A stretch of 64,000 nucleotides of DNA from Streptomyces sp. CB02923 (GCF_001905005.1 NZ_LWKZ01000028.1:124001-188000), one strand, 5' to 3'; shown: positions 38,963 through 48,429, counted from the stretch's first letter. Notes: generated from the sequence alone by a model not told the origin. Program-made: numbers and translations.

Positions 38963-41020
38963 ATGGGAATCCATTTCGGTGCGGACTACAACCCCGAGCA
39001 GTGGCCCGAGGAGGTGTGGGAAGAGGACCTGAGCCTCATGAAGCGGGCCCGCGTCACCATGGTCACCGCCGGGATCTTCTCGTGGGCGAAGGCCGAGCCC
39101 CGGCCCGGCGCGTACGACTTCGACTGGTTCGACCGGGTCATGGACGGCCTCGGCGGCGCGGGCATCCGCGTGTGCCTGGCCACCATGACCGCCTCCCCGC
39201 CGCCCTGGCTCACCCGCGCGCACCCGGAGGTCCTGCCGCAGGGCCCGGACGGGCAGCGCCGCTGGCCGGGCGGGCGGCAGCACTACTGCCCGTCCAGTCC
39301 GGTCTACCGCGAGCACGCGGTCCGCCTCGTCGAGCGGCTCGCCGTCCGCTACGCCGGGCACCCGGCGCTGGCCATGTGGCACGTCGGCAACGAGTACGGC
39401 TGCCACACCCGCCAGTGCTTCTGCGACGTGTCGGCCGGGGACTTCCGGCGCTGGCTGCGCGAGCGGTACGGGAGCGTGGCGCGCCTCAACGCCGCCTGGT
39501 CGACGGCGTTCTGGTCGCAGGCGTACGCGGACTTCGAGGAGGTGCTGCCGCCGCGCACCGCGCCGACCTTCCCCAACCCCGCCCAGCAGCTGGACTACCT
39601 GCGCTTCGGCGACGACGCGCTGCGCCGCTGCTATCTGGCGGAGAAGAGGGTGCTGGAGCGGGTGAGTCCGGGGGTGCCGGTGACCACGAACCTGATGCCG
39701 TTCCACAAGCCGGTGGACGCCTTCGGGTGGTCGCGGGACATGGACGCGATGGCGCTGGACTTCTACCAGGACCCCTTCGATCCGGAAACGCATCTGAAGG
39801 CCGCGTACACCTTCGACCTGATGCGTGCGGCGCGCGGCGGGCAGCCCTGGCTGCTGCTGGAGCAGGCGCCCGGCGCGGTCAACTGGCGGGCCCGCAACGG
39901 CCCCAAGCCGCCGGGCGCGATGCGCCTGTGGAGCTGGCAGGCCGTCGCGCAGGGCGCGGACGCCGTCCTGTACTTCCAGTGGCGGCAGTCGCGCGGCGGT
40001 GCGGAGAAGTTCCACTCGGCGATGGTGCCGCACGCCGGTACGGACACCCGGGTCTTCCGCGAGGTCTGCGACCTGGGGCGGGAACTGGCGTCCGTACCGG
40101 AGATCGCGGGGACGCGGGCGGTGCGGCCGACGGCGGCGCTGGTGACGGACTGGGACAGCTGGCGGGCCCTGGAGCTGGACTCGCACCCTTCCACGGCGCT
40201 GCGCCTGCCGGAGCTGGCGCTGGGGCACTACCGTCCGCTGTTCGAGGCGGGGGTGGCGTGCGACGTCGTGCCGCCGGACCGTGACCTGTCCGGCTACCGG
40301 CTGGCCGTCGTGCCGAACCTGTACCTGCTGACGGAGCCCTGCGCGCAGCGGCTGGCGTCGTACGTGCGGGGCGGCGGGCACCTGCTGGTGTCGTTCTTCT
40401 CGGGGGTCGTGGACGACCGGGACCGGGTGCATCCCGGCGGCTGTCCGGGGCCGCTGCGGTCGCTGCTGGGCCTGTGGGTGGAGGAGTTCTGGCCGCTGGA
40501 CGAGGGCGCGACGGTGGGCGTACGGGGGCGGGGCGGCGAATCCGGGCAGGGGGACTCCCGGGAGCTGCCCGCCGGTACGGCGGACCTGTGGTCCGAGGTC
40601 ATCCGCCTCGAAGGCGCCGAGGCCGTCGCGGAGTTCGCCGACGGCGACCTGGCGGGCAGCCCGGCCGTCACCCGGCACGGCTACGGCGCGGGCACGGTGA
40701 CGTACGCCGGGACCCGGCTCGAACCGGCGCTGATGCGTGCCCTGATGGACGGCGTGCGGGCGGCGGCGGGCGTGCGGCCGGTGCTGGCCGGGCTGCCCGC
40801 GGGTGTCCAGGCCACCGTCCGGGAGGGCGCCGGCGGGCGCTTCCTGTTCCTGCTCAACCATGGTGCGCGGGCAGCCGACATCGCGCTGCCCCGCCCGATG
40901 GCCGACGCGCTCGCCGGGGCACGCGGGGAGCGGGTGGACCACACGTACCGGATAGGGCTGCCGGCCCGTGGCGTGGCCGTGCTGAAGGACCTGCACGGTG
41001 CGGTGTCCGCGGGCACCTGA
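38963..41020 (+). CDS. GH42 family beta-galactosidase
   Basis: The 685-residue protein has the GH42 layout. The TIM barrel opens GADYNPEQWPEEVWEEDL. The acid/base Glu is in MWHVGNEYG near residue 144, and the nucleophile Glu is in LLLEQAPGAVNW near 298. Next come a trimerisation domain (about 395-600) and a small beta domain. Cysteines in CHTRQCFC (about 150) fit the zinc-cluster position of the family. No signal peptide is present, so it probably cleaves imported galactosides. The gal operon 1.2 kb away would use the released galactose. Confidence 0.93.
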   Translation: MGIHFGADYNPEQWPEEVWEEDLSLMKRARVTMVTAGIFSWAKAEPRPGAYDFDWFDRVMDGLGGAGIRVCLATMTASPPPWLTRAHPEVLPQGPDGQRRWPGGRQHYCPSSPVYREHAVRLVERLAVRYAGHPALAMWHVGNEYGCHTRQCFCDVSAGDFRRWLRERYGSVARLNAAWSTAFWSQAYADFEEVLPPRTAPTFPNPAQQLDYLRFGDDALRRCYLAEKRVLERVSPGVPVTTNLMPFHKPVDAFGWSRDMDAMALDFYQDPFDPETHLKAAYTFDLMRAARGGQPWLLLEQAPGAVNWRARNGPKPPGAMRLWSWQAVAQGADAVLYFQWRQSRGGAEKFHSAMVPHAGTDTRVFREVCDLGRELASVPEIAGTRAVRPTAALVTDWDSWRALELDSHPSTALRLPELALGHYRPLFEAGVACDVVPPDRDLSGYRLAVVPNLYLLTEPCAQRLASYVRGGGHLLVSFFSGVVDDRDRVHPGGCPGPLRSLLGLWVEEFWPLDEGATVGVRGRGGESGQGDSRELPAGTADLWSEVIRLEGAEAVAEFADGDLAGSPAVTRHGYGAGTVTYAGTRLEPALMRALMDGVRAAAGVRPVLAGLPAGVQATVREGAGGRFLFLLNHGARAADIALPRPMADALAGARGERVDHTYRIGLPARGVAVLKDLHGAVSAGT

Positions 41021-41069
41021 CCGCCGAGCGGCAGGTGCCGGGCGCGGCGCGGGCGGTCCCGCGCCGCGC

Positions 41070-41849
41070 TCAGGTCAGCGCGGAGGCCGCGGCCGGGGCC
41101 GGTTCGAGCTCCACCGGTCCCACGCCGGCCCGCCGCGCCAGTGCCACGGCGGCGAGCGTCGAGTGGACGCCCAGCTTGCCGAGCACGTTCTGCATGTGGG
41201 TGCGGACGGTGTGCGGGGACAGGAACAGCCGCTCGGCGACGGCCTTGCGGCCCAGCCCTGCCACCATGCAGCGCAGTACCTCGCGCTCGCGCGGCGTCAG
41301 CGACTCCACCAGCCGCTCGCTCTCCGTCCGGTGCTTGCGTGCCGCCGTCAGCTCCCGCAGGACGCCGGTCAGCAGCGCGGGCGGCAGGTGCGTCTCGTCG
41401 CGCAGCACGCCGCGGATGACGGCGAGCAGGCGGGAGAGCGAGCAGTCCTTGGCGACCCAGCCGCCGGCGCCGGCCTGCAGGGCGAAGGCGGCCCGGCGCG
41501 GGTCGTCCTTCTCGGCGAGCACGACGGTACGGACGTACGGGTACGCCGTGCGGACGCCCGCGACGAGCGAGATGCCGTCCAGCGGCCCGCCGTCCGAGGC
41601 GCCGTCGCGGCCCTGCACGGGCCGGTCCGGCACGGACGCCAGCGGCGCCGTGACGGTGCCGAGGTCGGCGTCGATGAGCATCACGTCGAAGCGGCGGCCG
41701 TCCGTGGCCGCCCGCTCCAGGCTGCGCAGAGCCGCCGGTCCGCTGCCGGCCGCGGCCACGTCGACGTCCTGTTCGGCCGCGAGCGCGGCCGCCAGGGATT
41801 CGGCGAAGATGCGGTGGTCGTCGACCACCAGTACCCGGATGCGTTGCAC
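41070..41849 (-). CDS. LuxR/NarL family response regulator, orphan
   Basis: The 259-residue protein has a receiver domain (RVLVVDDHRIFAESLA, with the phospho-acceptor Asp in FDVMLIDADLGT, and VAKDCS with the conserved Lys). It also has a C-terminal LuxR HTH (LTPREREVLRCMVAGLGRKA, LFLSPHTVRTHMQNVL). The receiver carries an insertion rich in Asp/Gly (about 75-100). No sensor kinase is adjacent. The GTG start follows AGGGGG. It converges on the beta-galactosidase gene, and its target is unknown. Confidence 0.9.
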   Translation of the reverse strand: MQRIRVLVVDDHRIFAESLAAALAAEQDVDVAAAGSGPAALRSLERAATDGRRFDVMLIDADLGTVTAPLASVPDRPVQGRDGASDGGPLDGISLVAGVRTAYPYVRTVVLAEKDDPRRAAFALQAGAGGWVAKDCSLSRLLAVIRGVLRDETHLPPALLTGVLRELTAARKHRTESERLVESLTPREREVLRCMVAGLGRKAVAERLFLSPHTVRTHMQNVLGKLGVHSTLAAVALARRAGVGPVELEPAPAAASALT

Positions 41850-42214
41850 TGAGACCCCCTGTCTCGGGGAACGGACCAAGTGGGCACGGCGCCCGGGACA
41901 AAGGCCGACGCAGCCGCACGGCCGCCGCCGTGCCGCCTGGCTACCCCACCCCGGGCGTCGTACCCGACTGTCTCGCCCCCTGATCAGCACCGGCCCCCAC
42001 CGGTGCTGGGACTCAGAGTACGGACGGGGTGCGGCAACGGAAGGCTATTGGCAAAACTGCCCGGCGCAAGTGTTCAGGGTGGGGCCCAGCGGCCGTCGAG
42101 GGGCACAAGTCGACAAGGTTCGTCTCAATCCGATCGGCCGGAGGGCGGGCCGTGACCGGCCCGGAGGCGGGTACGCGCCGGGGCCCGCCCGGGGTCCGCG
42201 CCCGGTGCCGTGCC
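41850..42214. other. 365-bp region between galK and the LuxR regulator, with two terminator hairpins
   Basis: No gene is visible. CGGGCC/GGCCCG (42146-42151 and 42158-42163) probably ends the gal transcript. A perfect 9-bp stem CAGCACCGG/CCGGTGCTG (41985-41993 and 42000-42008) lies further on. The promoter of the leftward regulator gene should be between about 41850 and 41980 but is not obvious. Confidence 0.55.
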
Positions 42215-43450
42215 TCACACGAGCCGCCGCGCCCCCGCGCTCGGAACGGCCGGAAAGATCCGTGGCGCCGCGTACCCGGCAGCGGCGAACGCCTCGGTGA
42301 CCCGCGCGGCGACGGCGTCCGCGGCCGGCTCCTCGACGAGGACGACGGCCGAACCGCCGAACCCGCCGCCCGTCATCCGCGCCCCGAGCGCGCCCGCCGC
42401 GCCCGCCGCCTCGACGGCGAGGTCCAGCTCGGCGCAGGAGACCCGGAAGTCGTCGCGCAGCGAGGCGTGGCCGACGGTCAGCAGCGGGCCGATGGCGCGG
42501 GTGTCGCCGGCGTCCAGGCGGGCGATGACGTCCTCGACCCGGCGGTTCTCGGTGACGACGTGGCGTACGACGGCCTGGACGTCGGGGGCACCGTCGCCCG
42601 GTGCGCCGTCGCCCGGTGCGCCGGTCTCCGCCGCCAGTCTGTCCAGTGCCGCGGGCAGTTGCGCGTACGGCACGTCGCGCAGGGCGTGTACGCCGAGCGC
42701 CCGCGCACCGCGCTCGCACATGGCGCGCCGTTGTGCGTACGCGCCGTCCCCCAGCTCGTGTTTCACCCGGGTGTCCACGACCAGGAGCCGCAGCCCCTCC
42801 CCCGCCAAATCGAACGGGACCTGTCGCTGTGTGAGGTCGCGGGTGTCCAGGAACAGCGCGTGGCCGTCCGTGCAGCAGGCCGCCGCGGTCTGGTCCATGA
42901 TGCCGCAGGGCACGCCCACGAAGGCGTTCTCGGCGCGCTGCGCGAGCTGCGCCAGGCGCTGCCGGGCGAGCCCGAGTGCGTACAGGTCGTCGAGGGCGAG
43001 GGCGGTGACGACCTCCAGGGCGGCCGACGAGGACAGTCCGGCGCCGACCGGCACGGTGCTGTCGTAGTGGAGGTCCGCGCCGCCGACGGGCAGCCCGGCC
43101 TCGCGCAGGGCCCAGGCGATGCCCGCCGGGTAGCCCGCCCAGCCGCCGTCGGAGGCCGGGTGCAGGGCGTCCAGGCGCAGTTCGGCGATCTGGCCGTTGC
43201 CGCTGCTGTCGCCGGAGTGCACCCGCAGGACGCCGTCGGTGCGGGGCGCGGCGGCGGCGAGGGTGGTGTGCGGCAGCGCCAGCGGCATGACGAAGCCGTC
43301 GTTGTAGTCGGTGTGTTCGCCGATCAGGTTGACGCGGCCGGGCGCCGCCCACACTCCGGTGGGGGCGGCGCCGTACACCTCCTGGAAGCGCTCGGCGGTC
43401 TGCCGGGCGCGGCGGTCCCGGTCCGCGGTGGTGCGGTCGGTGTCCGTCAT
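42215..43450 (-). CDS. galK: galactokinase
   Basis: The 411-residue GHMP kinase phosphorylates galactose to galactose-1-phosphate. Motifs are the galactokinase signature GRVNLIGEHTDYNDG near residue 40, the ATP loop PVGAGLSSSAALEV near 125, and ARMTGGGFGGSAVVL near the C-terminus. A small GAPGDGAPGDGAP repeat lies near 285. Its ATG overlaps the galE stop as ATGA. It is the last gene of galT-galE-galK. Confidence 0.96.
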   Translation of the reverse strand: MTDTDRTTADRDRRARQTAERFQEVYGAAPTGVWAAPGRVNLIGEHTDYNDGFVMPLALPHTTLAAAAPRTDGVLRVHSGDSSGNGQIAELRLDALHPASDGGWAGYPAGIAWALREAGLPVGGADLHYDSTVPVGAGLSSSAALEVVTALALDDLYALGLARQRLAQLAQRAENAFVGVPCGIMDQTAAACCTDGHALFLDTRDLTQRQVPFDLAGEGLRLLVVDTRVKHELGDGAYAQRRAMCERGARALGVHALRDVPYAQLPAALDRLAAETGAPGDGAPGDGAPDVQAVVRHVVTENRRVEDVIARLDAGDTRAIGPLLTVGHASLRDDFRVSCAELDLAVEAAGAAGALGARMTGGGFGGSAVVLVEEPAADAVAARVTEAFAAAGYAAPRIFPAVPSAGARRLV

Positions 43451-44418
43451 GGGGTGCCGGCCTCCCTGCGCCGGGTGAACTCCCAGGCGTCGGCGACGAT
43501 GTCTGCCAGGTCGGTGCGGCTGGGGCGCCAGCCGAGCCGGTCGGTCGCGGTCTGTGCGGAGGCGACCAGGACGGCGGGGTCGCCGCCGCGGCGGCCCGCG
43601 GTGATCTCGGGGACGGGGTGGCCGGTGACCTTGCGGACGGTCTCGATGACCTCGCGTACGGAGAAGCCGTTGCCGTTGCCGAGGTTGCAGATCAGGTGTT
43701 GTCCGGGCTCGGCGGCCGTCAGGGCGAGGAGGTGGGCCTCCGCCAGGTCGGCGACGTGGATGTAGTCGCGTACGCAGGTGCCGTCGGGCGTCGGGTAGTC
43801 GTCGCCGTAGACGGAGATGGCCTCGCGCCTGCCCTGGGCGACCTGGAGGACGAGCGGGATCAGGTGCGACTCGGGGTCGTGGCGTTCGCCGCAGTCGCCG
43901 TGGGCGCCCGCGACGTTGAAGTAGCGCAGGGAGACGGCGGCCAGGCCGTGCGCGGCGCACTCGCCCGCGATCATGTGGTCGACGGCCAGCTTGGAGGCGC
44001 CGTACGGGCTGGTGGGCGCGGTGGGCGCGGACTCGGTGATCGGGGTGGTGGCGGGTTCGCCGTAGGTGGCGGCGGTGGAGGAGAAGACCAGGGTGCGCAC
44101 GCCCGCGCCGCGCATCGCGGCGAGCAGGTCCATGGTGCCGCCGACGTTGTTGCGCCAGTACTTCTCGGGGTCGGTGACGGACTCGCCGACCTGGGAGAAG
44201 GCGGCGAAGTGCAGTACCGCGTCGTAGGAGGCGTCCAGGTGGCGGGCGGCGTCCTGGACACGGCCCTCGATGAAGTCGGTGCCGGCCGGGACGCCCTCGC
44301 GGTGTCCGGTGGACAGGTCGTCGAGGACCGTGACGGTGTGCCCGGCCTCGACCAGGTGGGCCGCCACCACACTGCCCACGTATCCCGCACCGCCGGTGAC
44401 CAGGTACTTGTTGCTCAC
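43447..44418 (-). CDS. galE: UDP-glucose 4-epimerase
   Basis: The 323-residue extended SDR has NAD-binding TGGAGYVGSVVAAHLVE near residue 7, SSTAATYG with the catalytic Ser/Thr, and SPYGASKLAVDHM with the Tyr and Lys. It interconverts UDP-galactose and UDP-glucose in the Leloir pathway. GTG start and galT stop overlap as GTGA; its stop overlaps the galK start. Confidence 0.96.
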   Translation of the reverse strand: MSNKYLVTGGAGYVGSVVAAHLVEAGHTVTVLDDLSTGHREGVPAGTDFIEGRVQDAARHLDASYDAVLHFAAFSQVGESVTDPEKYWRNNVGGTMDLLAAMRGAGVRTLVFSSTAATYGEPATTPITESAPTAPTSPYGASKLAVDHMIAGECAAHGLAAVSLRYFNVAGAHGDCGERHDPESHLIPLVLQVAQGRREAISVYGDDYPTPDGTCVRDYIHVADLAEAHLLALTAAEPGQHLICNLGNGNGFSVREVIETVRKVTGHPVPEITAGRRGGDPAVLVASAQTATDRLGWRPSRTDLADIVADAWEFTRRREAGTP

Positions 44419-45461
44419 TCGCTCGCTACCTCTCGCAGTCGCTCGGCCGCAGCCTCCGGCGGCACGTCGTTGATGAACACGTTCATGCCGGATTCGGAAC
44501 CCGCGAGGAACTTCAGCTTGCCGGAAGTACGGCGGACGGTGAAAAGCTCAAGGTGGAGCGCGAACTCGCCGCGGTCGGCGGCGTACAGCGGCGCCTGGTG
44601 CCAGGCGGAGATGTACGGGGTCGGCGGCTCGCCGGGGCCGAAGATCCGGTCGAAGCGCCGCAAGACTTCCAGATAGACCTGTGGGAACTCTGTGCGCGCC
44701 TCCTCGCCGAGCGCGAGCAGGTCGGGGACCCGGCGCTTGGGGTAGAGGTGGACCTCGTACGGCCAGTGGGCGGCGTACGGCACAAAGGCGGTCCAGTGTT
44801 CGGCGTCCAGCACGATGCGGCGGCCGTCGGCCCGTTCGTCGGCGAGGACGTCGTCGAAGAGGTTGCGGCCGCCGGTCGCCTCGCGGTGGGCGGCCAGCCG
44901 GTCGAGCATCCGCTCGGTGCGCGGGGTGGTGAAGGGGTAGGCGTAGATCTGGCCGTGCGGGTGGCCGAGGGTCACGCCGATCTCCGCGCCGCGGTTCTCG
45001 AAGCAGAAGACCTGCCGGACGCCGGGGTGTTGGGAGAGTTCGGCGGTGCGGTCGGTCCAGGCTTCCAGGACGAGCGCGGCCTGCTCCTCGGTGAGGTCGG
45101 CGAAGGAGGCGTCGTGGTCGGGGGTGAAGCAGACCACCTCGCAGCGGCCGGTGTCGCCGGCCAGCGAGGGGAAACGATTCTCGAAGACGGCGACGTCGTA
45201 GTCGGCGGCGGGGATCTCGGTGCTGCGGCCGTCGCGGGAGGGGCACAGCGGGCAGGCGTCGGCCGGCGGGTGGTACGTACGGCCCTGGCGGTGCGAGGCG
45301 ACGGCGACCGCGTCACCGAGCAGGCGGTCCTCGCGGACCTCGGAGGCGGTGCTGACCGGGTCGAGCGGGCGGCGGTCGGCGTCGTCGCGCACCACGTCGT
45401 CGCGCAGGTCGTAGTAGATGAGCTCCCGGCCGTCGGCGAGCCGGGTCATCGTCTTCTTCAC
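44415..45461 (-). CDS. galT: galactose-1-phosphate uridylyltransferase
   Basis: The 348-residue protein has the zinc-binding CPLCPSRDG and the active-site GHPHGQIYAYPF with the catalytic His (HPH motif). It exchanges UMP between UDP-glucose and galactose-1-phosphate. The GTG start at 45461 follows GAGGAG. It is the first gene of the operon, with 3- to 4-bp overlaps to galE and then galK, so expression is translationally coupled. Confidence 0.95.
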   Translation of the reverse strand: MKKTMTRLADGRELIYYDLRDDVVRDDADRRPLDPVSTASEVREDRLLGDAVAVASHRQGRTYHPPADACPLCPSRDGRSTEIPAADYDVAVFENRFPSLAGDTGRCEVVCFTPDHDASFADLTEEQAALVLEAWTDRTAELSQHPGVRQVFCFENRGAEIGVTLGHPHGQIYAYPFTTPRTERMLDRLAAHREATGGRNLFDDVLADERADGRRIVLDAEHWTAFVPYAAHWPYEVHLYPKRRVPDLLALGEEARTEFPQVYLEVLRRFDRIFGPGEPPTPYISAWHQAPLYAADRGEFALHLELFTVRRTSGKLKFLAGSESGMNVFINDVPPEAAAERLREVASE

Positions 45462-45629
45462 TGGAGCACTCCTCGGGCCCACCGTCACACCCACCAAACA
45501 CAAACACACACAATGAAGCACAACTAAACAACCCAGTCAACGCCCGACCTCGGCCGGATCGGCACCCGGAAAAAACAGAACAAACCGCCCGGCCCGATCA
45601 CGATCGCACCACGAGAACGAACAAAAGTC

Positions 45630-45680
45630 TTCAGTTTCTGAACGACCGCGCGTAGTTTCCTGTGCGTTCATCACGCACAG
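45630..45680. promoter_or_regulatory. inverted repeats in the galT/symporter divergent region
   Basis: The 235-bp gap is relatively AT-rich. TTCAGTTTCTGAA (45630-45642) is a perfect palindrome with 5-bp arms. CTGTGCGT/ACGCACAG (45660-45667 and 45673-45680) is a perfect 8-bp inverted repeat just before the symporter gene. GAACGAACAAAAG (about 45615) resembles the short repeats bound by DeoR-family sugar regulators. No such regulator gene is nearby. Confidence 0.5.
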
Positions 45681-45696
45681 AGAAGTGAGTGCCCCC

Positions 45697-47367
45697 ATGA
45701 TCACCTTGGCCGCAGGGCTACGGCTGCCCACCAACGGGCTCGACTACGCGATTCTGGCCATCTACTTCGCCGTCGTCCTCGGCATCGGCTTCGCCGCCCG
45801 GCGCAGTGTGAAGACCAGCCTGGACTTCTTCCTCTCCGGCCGGTCACTGCCCGCCTGGGTCACCGGCCTGGCCTTCGTCGCCGCCAACCTCGGCGCCACC
45901 GAGATCCTCGGCATGGCCGCCACCGGCGCGCAGTACGGCGTCGCCGTCGTGCACTGGTACTGGATCGGCGCCATCCCCGCCATGGTGTTCCTCGGCCTGG
46001 TGATGATGCCCTTCTACTACGGCTCGCGGGTCCGCTCCGTACCGGAGTTCCTGCTCCAGCGCTTCGACAAGTCGGCGCACCTGCTCAGCTCCGTCCTGTT
46101 CGCCTTCGCCGCCATCCTCATCGCGGGCGTCAACCTCTACGCCCTGTCGATCGTCGTCGAGGCGCTGCTGGGCTGGCCGCAGTGGGTCGCCATCGTCGTG
46201 GCCGGCGTGTTCGTCCTCGCGTACATCACCATCGGCGGCCTGTCCTCGGCGATCTACAACGAGGTCCTGCAGTTCTTCGTCATCCTGGCCGCGCTCATCC
46301 CGCTCTGCGTCATCGGCCTCAAGCGGGTCGGCGGCTGGGACGGGCTGACCTCGTCGCTGGACAAGAGCCACGGGCACAGCTTCCTGACGGCCTGGGACAG
46401 CACCGGCATCGGCGAGCCCAACGCACTCGGCGCCAACTGGCTGACGATCATCCTCGGCCTGGGCTTCGTGCTCTCCTTCGGCTACTGGACCACCAACTTC
46501 GCCGAGGTGCAGCGCGCCCTGTCCGCCAAGAACCTCTCCGCCGCGCAGCGCACCCCGCTGATCGCCGCCTACCCGAAGATGTTCATCGCCTTCCTGGTGA
46601 TGATCCCCGGCCTGGTCGCCGCGGTCGTGGTGCCCCGCCTCGGCCAGGACGGCTCCGACCTGACGTACAACGACGCCATTCCGGTGCTGATGCGGGATCT
46701 GCTGCCCAACGGCGTCCTGGGGATCGCGGTCACCGGTCTGCTGGCCGCCTTCATGGCGGGCATGGCCGCCAACGTCTCGTCGTTCAACACCGTCTTCACC
46801 TCCGACATCTGGGCGAAGTACGTACGGCCCGGCCGCGAGGACCGCTACTACCTGCGGTTCGGCCGCCTGGTGACCGCCGTCGGCGTGCTGTGCAGCATCG
46901 GTACGGCCTTCCTGGCCGCCAGCTTCAACAACATCATGGGCTACCTCCAGACGCTGTTCTCCTTCTTCAACGTGCCGATGTTCGTGGTCTTCATCATCGG
47001 CATGTTCTGGAAGCGGGCCTCCATGAAGTCCGGTGTGTGGGGCCTGGTCGCGGGCACCACCGCCGCGATGATCAACTACTTCTGGATCTACAAGCAGGGC
47101 ATCATCGCCATCCCCACCGACCAGGGCGCCAACTTCGTCTCCGCGATCGTCGCCTTCGTCGTCGGCGCGGTGGTGATGGTCGGTGTCACCCTGTTCACCG
47201 AGCCCAAGCCCGAGGCGGAACTCGCCGGCCTGGTCTACGGCACCCGGTCTCCCGGCCTGGAAGAGCCGCCCGCCAAGGGCGACGACGCCTGGTACCGCCG
47301 GCCGGCCCTGCTCGGCTGGGGCGCGATCGTCCTCGCCGCGCTCTGCTACATCCCGTACTCCTTCTGA
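45697..47367 (+). CDS. sodium:solute symporter (SSS family, SGLT-like)
   Basis: The 556-residue protein has about 13-14 membrane segments and SSS features: FFLSGRSLPAWVTGLAFVAANLGATEILG early on, and a mid region FMAGMAANVSSFNTVFTSDIW with the sodium-site serines. By position, divergent from galTEK, the likely cargo is galactose or a related sugar, but the sequence does not prove substrate. I chose ATG 45697; GTG at 45685 in the same frame would add four residues. A small membrane protein follows 33 bp downstream. Confidence 0.92.
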   Translation: MITLAAGLRLPTNGLDYAILAIYFAVVLGIGFAARRSVKTSLDFFLSGRSLPAWVTGLAFVAANLGATEILGMAATGAQYGVAVVHWYWIGAIPAMVFLGLVMMPFYYGSRVRSVPEFLLQRFDKSAHLLSSVLFAFAAILIAGVNLYALSIVVEALLGWPQWVAIVVAGVFVLAYITIGGLSSAIYNEVLQFFVILAALIPLCVIGLKRVGGWDGLTSSLDKSHGHSFLTAWDSTGIGEPNALGANWLTIILGLGFVLSFGYWTTNFAEVQRALSAKNLSAAQRTPLIAAYPKMFIAFLVMIPGLVAAVVVPRLGQDGSDLTYNDAIPVLMRDLLPNGVLGIAVTGLLAAFMAGMAANVSSFNTVFTSDIWAKYVRPGREDRYYLRFGRLVTAVGVLCSIGTAFLAASFNNIMGYLQTLFSFFNVPMFVVFIIGMFWKRASMKSGVWGLVAGTTAAMINYFWIYKQGIIAIPTDQGANFVSAIVAFVVGAVVMVGVTLFTEPKPEAELAGLVYGTRSPGLEEPPAKGDDAWYRRPALLGWGAIVLAALCYIPYSF

Positions 47368-47400
47368 CGCCCGCACCCCTGCCGAAGGAACCGAAGCACC

Positions 47401-47703
47401 ATGAGTGACTACCAGCAAGAAGTCGAACTGGAGCGCAGGTCGGCCACGGCCGCCCGGCTCTTCGACATCCGGCTCATCATCGGCGGCCTGTTCACGCTCT
47501 ACGGCGTCATCGTCATGATCGCCGGGTTCACCGTCTCCGACGCCGACCTGAAGAAGGCCGAGGACATCAACATCAACCTCTGGACGGGCCTGGGCATGCT
47601 GCTGCTCGGCCTGTTCTTCCTGGCCTGGATCAAGCTCCGCCCGGTCGTCCCGCCGACCGCCGAGGAACTCGCGGCGCTCCAGGACGACACCGACTCCCAC
47701 TGA
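47401..47703 (+). CDS. small two-helix membrane protein paired with the symporter
   Basis: The 100-residue protein has two membrane helices (about 24-45 and 62-80), LIIGGLFTLYGVIVMIAGFT and WTGLGMLLLGLFFLAWIKL, and an acidic C-terminus. It follows the symporter by 33 bp with GAAGGAACC before the ATG, so it is probably co-transcribed and could assist assembly or regulation of the transporter. Family not recognised. Confidence 0.82.
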   Translation: MSDYQQEVELERRSATAARLFDIRLIIGGLFTLYGVIVMIAGFTVSDADLKKAEDININLWTGLGMLLLGLFFLAWIKLRPVVPPTAEELAALQDDTDSH

Positions 47704-47712
47704 ACGCGCCCG

Positions 47713-48429
47713 TCACGGCGGCGGAACCACCTCGGCCTCCGCCGCCTCGCGCGCGCCCGCGCCCCGCGTCGCCGCCCGGTCCAGCAGCCCCGTACGGGCC
47801 GCCAGCGCCGCGGCCTCCAGCCGCGAGCCCACGCCCAGCTTCATCAGCACCCGCTGCACATGCGTACGGGCGGTGCTCGGCGCGATCCCCATCCCCGCGG
47901 CGATCAGCCGGGTGTCCTCACCTTCCGCGACCCGCACCAGCACCTCCACCTCGCGCGGAGTGAGCATCTGGAGCAGCCGGGCGCCCTCGTCGTCGGGCTG
48001 GGCGGCCGGATGCAGCAGCTCCTCGAAGGCTTGCTGGAGCAACTGCGGCGCGATGGCCGCCTCGCCCGCCCGCGCCTTCATCATGGCGCGTTCCACGCCC
48101 TCGATGCGCTCGTCGTGCCGTACGTACCCCGAAGCGCCCGCGGCGAACGCGGCCGCGATACCCCGCGGGTTGGGCACCGGACCGAGGACCACGACCGCGA
48201 CCTGCGGCCGCTCCTTCTTGATCCGTACGACCGGGTCGAAGGCGCCCGGCTCGGCCGGGGACGCCGTGCCCAGCAGGCACACTTCGGGCGCCCGGCTCAC
48301 CACCAGATCCGCCGCCCCGGCGCTCGGGGCGGCCGCCGCGAGCACGCGGTGCCCGCGCAGTTTCAAGGCCGAGGCGAGTGCCTCGGCGAGCAGTCGGTGA
48401 TCGTCGACCACCATCAGCCGCACGCCCAT
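47713..48429 (-). CDS. LuxR family regulator with a degenerate receiver domain
   Basis: The 238-residue protein opens like a receiver domain (LMVVDDHRLLAEALASAL) but lacks the key residues. The strand that should carry the phospho-acceptor Asp reads PEVCLLGTASPAE, with Gly in its place, and the position of the conserved Lys reads GYVRHDE. The C-terminal LuxR HTH is intact (LTPREVEVLVRVAEGEDTRL, GIAPSTARTHVQRVLMKLG). It probably works without phosphorylation, perhaps by ligand or protein binding. It converges on the symporter unit, with only 9 bp between stops. Confidence 0.9.
   Translation of the reverse strand: MGVRLMVVDDHRLLAEALASALKLRGHRVLAAAAPSAGAADLVVSRAPEVCLLGTASPAEPGAFDPVVRIKKERPQVAVVVLGPVPNPRGIAAAFAAGASGYVRHDERIEGVERAMMKARAGEAAIAPQLLQQAFEELLHPAAQPDDEGARLLQMLTPREVEVLVRVAEGEDTRLIAAGMGIAPSTARTHVQRVLMKLGVGSRLEAAALAARTGLLDRAATRGAGAREAAEAEVVPPP

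Noticed and set aside
37400..40996. Long minus-strand open frame across the MarR, SDR and GH42 genes, continuous with the methyltransferase
   Set aside because: Only the part from 37267 leftward shows methyltransferase motifs. The rest is antisense to recognisable + strand genes.
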